A DNA stretch of 64,000 bases, from assembly GCA_026826555.1 (NCBI GenBank), contig JAKSZT010053764.1, positions 35,832,534-35,896,533 of the forward strand, in the 5' to 3' direction. The translations under genes were made by a program, and so were the position numbers. This document shows positions 57,490-64,000 of the stretch, piece by piece. The number at the start of each line of letters is the position of its first letter. Positions within the stretch are counted from its first letter, which is position 1. The notes under the pieces are model-generated. The model was not told the DNA's origin and made no database searches. It saw nothing but the letters and a program-made list of their open reading frames with translations. This DNA comes from Tolypeutes matacus (Eukaryota > Chordata > Mammalia > Cingulata > Chlamyphoridae).

Positions 57490-58560
57490 CTTTATCTCCT
57501 TGAGATTAATCAGGGATTTTAGAGCACCATGATGCTGTCTAAGAAAAAGAGTACATGAGATAGTCTTTGAGTATGAAGACAATATATGCAACAATACAGC
57601 AGACATGGAACCACTCTATTTGGGGAAGGTGATCTTGGTGCCTGCCTTCCAGCCATGCTAAATCTTATAGGTTACAGTGATTTAAGTGATAATATATTAA
57701 TTATCTATTCTTGCATAACAGATACCCCAGAATTTAGTGGCTTAAAACAACACGCATTTATTATCTCAGTTTTTGTGTGTCAGGAACTTGAACATGGCTT
57801 AGTTGGGTTCTCTCCTTGAGGATTTCTCATAAGGCTGCAATCAAGATGTCAGCTGGAGCTTGTGTTTCATCTGAAGGCTTAACTGGGGAGGGATCTATTT
57901 CCACACTCACTTATGTAGTTGTTAGCAATATTTAGTTGAGACCTGTTTAACTGAGGGCTTTAATTTCTTACTGGCTATTGGCTGGAGGCCCCCCTCAGTT
58001 CCTTGTCATGTGGACCTCTCCAACATAGCTTGTTTCATTAAAGCCAGGAAGGGAGACAGTCTACTTGCAGCACAGAAGTTACAATCCTTTGTAAACTAAT
58101 AATGGAAATGACTATTACCTTGCTTTATTCTATTGGTTAGAAGTAAATCAGTAGGTTCAGCCCACATTCAAGGGGAAGGGTAATTACACAAGAGTACCAG
58201 GAGACAGGGATCATTGGAACTTTCTTAGAAGTCTGCTAACCACAAGGGTTTCTTCTTGGACACCCTACTCCATTTCACTGACATCAAAGTTGCCAAAGGC
58301 ACCAAGTAGCTCCTCATCCACATCCATATCCATGTGGTCAAGGTCAAAGCTGTTTAACAGTTGAGTGATGTGGCCAATGGTAAGAAAAACATCCAAAGGG
58401 TTGGAAGGTCCAAAGAAGGAGGGAAAGATCGCTTGGAGGCAAAGGTGGTGTGGGTTCATCATGAATAGCAAAATGTAAGGAGTCTTGGGAGGATAAGGTA
58501 GGTGCAAGGTGGCGTACTCAGGTGCCATCACAGTCTTTCCATTCTGCCCCAAGTCTCAGA
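57490..58560 (-). pseudogene. DNAJB-type pseudogene, split by an LTR
   Basis: The minus strand at 58552-58265 encodes degraded J-protein linker text (PSFFGPSNPLDVF, then DMDVDEELLGAFGNFDV), resembling the FFGGSNPF and M(D/E)ID regions of DNAJB1/4/5. Across an LTR insertion, 57660-57490 gives HGWKAGTKITFPK followed at once by a stop. Two broken halves in the right order on one strand make this a pseudogene, and the partner of the relic at 39690-40030. Confidence 0.75.
57690..58255 (-). mobile_element. MaLR-type LTR inserted into the DNAJB relic
   Basis: 'TTAATTATCTATTCTTGCATAACAGATACCCCAG', 'GTGGCTTAAAACAACACGC' and, at the far end, 'GGGATCATTGGAACTTTC ... CTGCTAACCACA' form a well-known antisense LTR-like pattern. 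DNAJB text lies on both sides. Confidence 0.65.
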
Positions 58561-59064
58561 CCACAGGCCTAAAGAAGCAACAACATTTGGCTCCTGAGGA
58601 GATGGACTGGTTTATAGAGGAAACAAATCCTAGAGGCTGCAAGGTTTAATTTCTGCTCTTACTAATATGTCCTATAGCATACCCATCTTTCAGTTCATTC
58701 TCACAGTGTGAACTCAGAATGAGTCAAGCAATTGGTGGAAAAGCCCATACTAGGAAACTCAGAACATTCTGAGGTTTTTCTGGTGAGGTTTTTCATGTAT
58801 CCATGGCCTGAGGACTCTAACCAAGGGGAACATGGAGGCTTAAAGGGGCTGAGTTACTGGCCTGGGGTCAGACAAGACATACCGGCTACCTAGATATTTG
58901 CTTCCATTCAGAGAAACATTGGACGAGACAATGAGATAGGATTTATACACCCAGGGCATCTAGGAAATGACCTGTCCAAATGACATGGCAGCACACCCAG
59001 AGGTGATCTCTTGCTGTGTCTAGTACTGCTTTCCCAGACTCCTATCCCTATGGAAAAGAACTGC

Positions 59065-59092
59065 AAAAAAAAAAAAAAAAAAAAAAAAAAAA
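59065..59092. repeat. Poly(A) tract
   Basis: A run of 28 A. No retroelement body that I recognise lies before it. Confidence 0.9.
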
Positions 59093-59311
59093 GCAGGAAA
59101 TGTTATTAGTTGAATAATGATTGGAGATATGAGGGATTAATTCCTCTAAAATAAAGATTTCATGAATTTTGTGCCCATACTCAGGGTTCACAGTGTCATC
59201 AATTTTAGGGAATATCATTTATATGGTATAGAGTGGTGCCTGAAGAATTGCCACTGACTCAGAATGCAAATAGGATGGATTCCCTGAATTTCTACAACTC
59301 AAGTCCATACT

Positions 59312-59902
59312 TGTGAGGGTTTGAATTTTGGGGGTCCCAGAAAAGATTGTTCTTGAACTAATCCATTCCTGTGGGTGTGGGGCCCTTTGATTGCATTAAA
59401 TTCAGTTATAGGAACTTTGATTAGATCACTTTAGGGTTCTGATTGGACTACATCACTGTGGTGTGACCCAGGTTAGGTCTCCACCCTCTTGCTGGGTCTT
59501 ATATAAACTGAGAACACGAAAAAGAGACACACAGAAAAATGGCTCTGCCATTTTGAACTGGCCATGTGAGAGAGAGGACTCCAGGTTTGCCTACAGCTGC
59601 AGAAAGATAGAGAAGCTCCAAGAGGCTTAAGGAGATGAGTTTCAGGGAGAGATGCCCAATTGCCACAGCTGAGCTTGGGGAGAAAGAGCGAAGACAGGGG
59701 GACCCACCATCTTGCCTCATCACATGGAAGGACTTCAGGATCTGCTAGCAGCTGACCTTTGGTGAGAAAGCATCTTTGATGATGCCTTGATCTGGACATT
59801 TTCACAGCCTTGGAATTATAAGCTTTTACCCCAAATAAATTCCCCTATACAAGCCAACTCATTTCTGGTATATTGCATCAGCAGCCTTAGCTAACGAAAA
59901 CA
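59312..59902 (+). mobile_element. Solo LTR, MaLR-like, with 4/5 TSD
   Basis: It starts TGTGAGGGTTTG and ends CTAACGAAAACA. It includes CTTATATAAACTGAG (TATA-like, near 59499) and CCCCAAATAAATTCCCC (poly(A) signal). The flanks ATACT (59307-59311) and AAACT (59903-59907) match at 4 of 5. Its 3' end resembles the 11602 family and its 5' third the 11061 family, so it may be an intermediate or recombinant subfamily. Confidence 0.8.
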
Positions 59903-60972
59903 AAACTCCACACTTAATGTCAGGGCAAACAAAATGCATGAATTGTCTGGTACCTTGGATATGGATTGGGCAGAGACCCCAGATCCTAGCTGCAGGGATT
60001 GCAAATTTCTCTGGAGCCAGGTGCTATTTAAGGAAAAGAGATTCCTTGAGGCATTCTCCATGGGGTTTAACACTGAAAATTGTACCCAAATCTGCAGTCT
60101 TATTGAAGGGGCCCAGGCTATGGGAAGGGGTTCTTGAGGTCTATAACTTCCACTGGCCCTGAAGCAGAACACAAATTATCCTATTTGGGGGCCCGGCAGT
60201 CACAGGAGATGGCTGGTCTTCATTACGAGGCCAAGTGGCAATTCAGGGACTTATGAAAACTGCCTCCTTATCTTTGTGGGGATACTCAAGTTTTGTTCCT
60301 TCCTCTGTTAGGGTGGGAGTGGGAGAACAGGGAACAGGGGGAACAGGCTGATTATCATGCAAATTTAGCAATGCTTCACTTTGGGAGGGAGGATGGGTTG
60401 ACTAGACAAGAAGTGGTAATTGCCCTCTGTAGGAATTACCAACTTCAAGTAATTTTCATTTATGGCAGATTAATTGAGCAAGCTATTGATTGCTGTTTCT
60501 ACTCCCTGCCAGAGGGGACGCCAGAGGAAAAAAGATAACTTTCTTCTTTTGTCTTCTGGGAAGCTCTGGGCTTCTGGTCCCAGGAGTTATTAATGGCTTT
60601 CATGTTTCCTGCCCAAAATCAAAGTTGGGAGCCACATGTTATACAGTCCTATCCAGACTTTCCTGTGGGAGGGGCATTTAACTGCGCTATCCTAGGAAGA
60701 AGATAAGAGTTCATGCAGGTGCTTGGTTGAAAGAGGGAGAGTTGCCTAATGGTAACAGTGCCTCCTAGGATTTTAGGAAAATAATGTAAAGATGGGTTCC
60801 CTATGGTGGAAGGGTCCTGTGTGGAAGTCCTTCAGGAGGCAGCAAGATTTCTTAAGGAGATGAAATGTTTTCTGGGATGACTAATTATCAAGCCCCATTA
60901 TCTTGAGAACTGCAGTAAAACATTGTGGTGCCCATACATGGCATTGAGACTGTGCAGCCACTAGCCTTTTTC

Positions 60973-63190
60973 TTTTTTTTTTTTTTTTTTTTTATTATGG
61001 GTAAAAATCAAAATTCTCACAATACATACAAACATTTGTAAAATGATATATAAATATATATGCATATATGTGTATTTGCTTACAAAAATGTTATTTATAT
61101 ATATATATGTATATACATATATTTTAAGAGGTGCTTAGATTACCTAAAATATTACACGGAACCCACTGGGATTCCCATTTGCCCACCTCCCACACCTCCC
61201 ACCACATCCCACACAAACATCTCCCACAGTGTGGCCCACCAACCTCAATGAACTTACACATCCTGGAGCCTTGCCACCAACCATAGACCACAGTTCACAC
61301 TGTAGACCACACTCTCTCCCACTCAGTTCTGAGTGGTGTGTGCTGATTTAAAATGGCCTACATCCATTGCCACAACAGTACTCAGGACAACCTCCAACTC
61401 CCAAAGAAGCCCCTGTATTTCAACTGCTCATCCCCTCTCTACCTAAAAACTGTCAAGTGGCCACTGGCTCCACCTCATTGTTATAATTTCTTGCATTGCA
61501 AGAATCACCATATGTGAGCAAGAGAATACCATCAAGTCCACTCTAGTCCATAGTTCTTCCCCCAATCCAGAGGTGACTGGGATGGTGATGTCCACTCCAA
61601 CTCCAAGTGAGAGAGGGCTTATATCTCATGGATATGGTGGGTGGGATGATCCTGCCTGCAGATGCAGGCCCTCTCCATTCCCTGGGATGGCCATTTCCCA
61701 TCGTTGTCTCCTCACCAGGTGACTTGGATGAGTCCATTGAGCTGTAGGGTAGGAGTTGCAGCTCCACCTAGATTTCATGCACACCTGGCACATAGGTAGG
61801 CGGGAGGCTCCAGTCTCTGGAAGTATACCTAAGAAACTACAGCATCACATGTAGGTTTGAATAGAAGGGACTGGTGAACCATGTGCAGGGAGGACTTATT
61901 TGAGTCTAATTCTGTCACTCTCAGGAACACAGATTCCAAAATAGAACCCACTGATAAGGCATCAGTCTCTGGGGCTATCCCCCCTTATATAAGACCAGGG
62001 TGTCTCTGGAGCTCTCAGGAACCCCACTGAGTGGGGTGATAGGCACTTAGATGTTCTATGATCTCCTACTGAGGTGTGCGTAAGAGTTACCTCTGGGATG
62101 ACCTCCCGACTCTCTTTGAAGTCTCTTAGCCACTTGAACTCATTTGTCTTTACCGTTTCCCCCTTTTATTCAAGGTCTTTTTCCAGTTGTGTTGCCAGTT
62201 GGCACTTGGGAAAAGTTTTCAATTAGCAATAATCGTGCCTCGGATAAACCTCATTGGCTATGATACTGCCACTGCACAAAGCTGCCAGTTTGCACTTGGT
62301 ATTAATCCCTCGTTGCCAGGGAGGCTCATCCCCGGGAGTCATGTCCCACGTTGGGGGGAAGGTAATGCAATCATATGCTGAGTTTGGCTTAGAGAGAGGC
62401 CACATTTGAGCAACAAGGAGGCTCTCAGGTGGCAACCCTTAGGCACCGCACAACTGCAGGCTAAGTCTCATTTACAAGAGCAAAAACTCACAAGGGTAGT
62501 CATCAATTAAAAAAAAAAAAAAAAAAAATCAGTGGGTCATCCTATTTTGACAGGCACTGTCCCTACACTCAGAGGACTATTGCTGCTCCCTTGGAGATTG
62601 TGGCAGAGCTCTCCAGGCTAGGAATTCAGATTCCCTCATTTATTGTGTGATTATCCACCCATCGTGACCATGCCCCATCCCCTGATCCTTTGAATGATTT
62701 TGTATATCTTTCATGCATATTCGGTTGAACCAATCCCCAAGAACCCCCCCCAGACACCCTCCCCCCAGTAATCCCCCGCAGTACCCATTGTAACCCTTCT
62801 GTGATCCAAATCCTCCATGAACATTTAGTCCATAAAATAATCAAATACACTTACTAGGAAAAAGAAACAAGTGTGATAAGCTTACATGCAAGAGACAAAC
62901 ATAAGGAAACTCGGGGAAAAAAAAAAAAAGAGAGAGAGAGAAGGAAAAAAAAACAAATAATCAAACAAAGAACAAAACAAAATAAAATATAATTAGTGGA
63001 TTGGGACATTCAAAAAATGGGCAAAAAAGCAAAGGAAATGCCTTTAAAATATATATATATATATATTCATTTTTATTTCCTTTCTCTCTTCTTTTTTCCC
63101 CTTTTTCCCTCCCTTTATCACTGTGTTATCGGATGTCTGGTGTGCCATGACACCTTCCTCCTCTCAATCCCCATTGTCTCCCAATTTTTC
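60973..63190 (-). mobile_element. Long L1-type 3' UTR (antisense)
   Basis: Poly(T) at 60973-60993 is followed by ATTATGGGTAAAAATC and text matching the element at 13618. About 2.2 kb of non-coding, C-rich sequence with CCCACCTCC-type tracts follows, with an A-run at 62509-62528 and a TA tract near 63050-63066. It probably belongs to the L1 that continues at 63196, although the join is not proven. Confidence 0.6.
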
Positions 63191-63195
63191 ATTTA

Positions 63196-64000
63196 ATTTT
63201 CAAAGAAGTTTTAGGTCACAGCAAAGTCACACACGGAGTGCCGGAGACTCCCAGATACCAAACCACCCCCGCTTCCCCATCCCATATTAACTCCCCCTCC
63301 TTTTTTTTTTTTGGTTGTTAGCATTGTTATAACTGTTATGCAGATAGCAAAATATAGCCACTAAACATTGTCAGTGATTTACAGTATAGTTTACAATTTA
63401 GATGATACAGTTAAATAATTTTGATATTTACCATGTCCTGTGTCCATTACTGAAAGGTAATGAAAAACCTTCCCCATGACCACCAAACATCCCATTAGAT
63501 CTTGACTGTTCCCTTCTCCCCAGCCCCCCAGGGCCCATGATACCCCCCTCTCCTAACCCATGGAATGTCAAGATTCACAGTTACATGCCCTGGGGATTTG
63601 AACCAGCACTTCCTAATCCATCCACCCCCCAGTGCTGTACCACCAAACCCAGGAACACCACCGCTCATCTGCTCCATCCCCCAACATGCAACCACACTCT
63701 ATCCCTTTACCATAGATTATGTCCATATGGGAGATGGCTAAAAGCCTGCTCTTCTCTTACTCTCCTTTGTTAACCTATCTTTCAGACAATGGTTCTCAGA
63801 GACTGCTCACTTTTCTCAGTTCAGATCAGTGAGGTCATATACTGTTCATCCTTCAGTGCCTGGCTTGCTTCACTCAACATAAGTTCTTCAAGATTCATCC
63901 ACGTTATTCCATGTGTTAGCACTTTGTTCCTTCTTACAGCTGAGTAATATTCCATTGTATGTATGTGCCACATTTTGCTTATCCATTCGTCTGTTGATGG
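63196..64000 (-). mobile_element. L1 3' UTR and ORF2 C-terminus, running off the window
   Basis: 'AAGAAGTTTTAGGTCACAGCAAAGTC' is L1 3' UTR text. From about 63830, antisense ORF2 C-terminal coding text appears ('TTCATCCACGTTATTCCATGTG', 'GAGTAATATTCCATTGTATG', 'CATTCGTCTGTTGATGG') and reaches the last base. The 5' part lies outside the window. Confidence 0.8.

Noticed and set aside
1..64000. CRISPR arrays, operons, phage or plasmid features
   Set aside because: No regularly spaced direct repeats, no dense coding, and clear eukaryotic splicing and retroelements throughout.

Overview
This is a stretch of mammalian nuclear DNA, and its repeats point to a xenarthran. It carries several tRNA-derived SINEs with clear A and B boxes that differ from Alu, B1/B2, CAN and BovB families. 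It also has L1 elements with long lineage-type 3' UTRs, MaLR-type LTRs, and old shared mammalian relics (MIR, L2, hAT MITEs). The SINE wording fits a sloth or anteater better than an armadillo, as far as I can judge from memory. The organism call is an inference.

Positions 1-32,000 are intergenic. I find no supportable protein-coding gene there, only repeats and unique sequence. Several insertions have target-site duplications (TSDs) that can be read directly: SINEs at 2,613, 7,974, 27,729 and 31,840; LTRs at 11,061 and 11,602; an L1 tail with an inverted 5' end at 13,618; and hAT MITEs at 259 and 19,518. A repeat-poor block at 14,100-15,120 ends in a minus-strand AATAAA and holds a G-quadruplex motif. 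It may be a 3' UTR or other conserved non-coding DNA.

Positions 32,000-40,000 hold the one intact gene: a four-exon SPATA31D-type gene (testis-expressed SPATA31/FAM75 family) on the + strand. Exons at 32535-32720, 33482-33527, 34142-34202 and 34431-38772 join in one frame to give 1,544 residues, with a poly(A) signal at 38805. A broken DNAJB-type (HSP40) pseudogene lies just downstream on the minus strand.

Positions 44,600-58,600 hold a second, tandem, diverged copy of the same unit. It comprises a SPATA31 gene copy (exons at 45801, 50972, 51676 and 52010) followed by another DNAJB-type pseudogene. Its large last exon is still open for about 3.96 kb, but exon 1 carries small deletions and a nonsense codon, a 1-nt deletion puts the upstream exon-4 acceptor out of frame, and a TGA removes the last 82 codons. 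It has also collected insertions that copy 1 lacks: an LTR about 290 bp upstream of exon 1, an old L1 with a younger L1 nested in it (intron 1), and a SINE whose TSD duplicates the exon-2 splice donor. It is best called a recent or nearly intact pseudogene, unless it is rescued by another first exon.

Positions 59,300-64,000 are repeats: an LTR and long minus-strand L1 sequence running off the window end. The strongest material for follow-up is the contrast between the two SPATA31 copies: mosaic similarity, an intragenic 59-bp block copy, and SINE-driven donor duplication.
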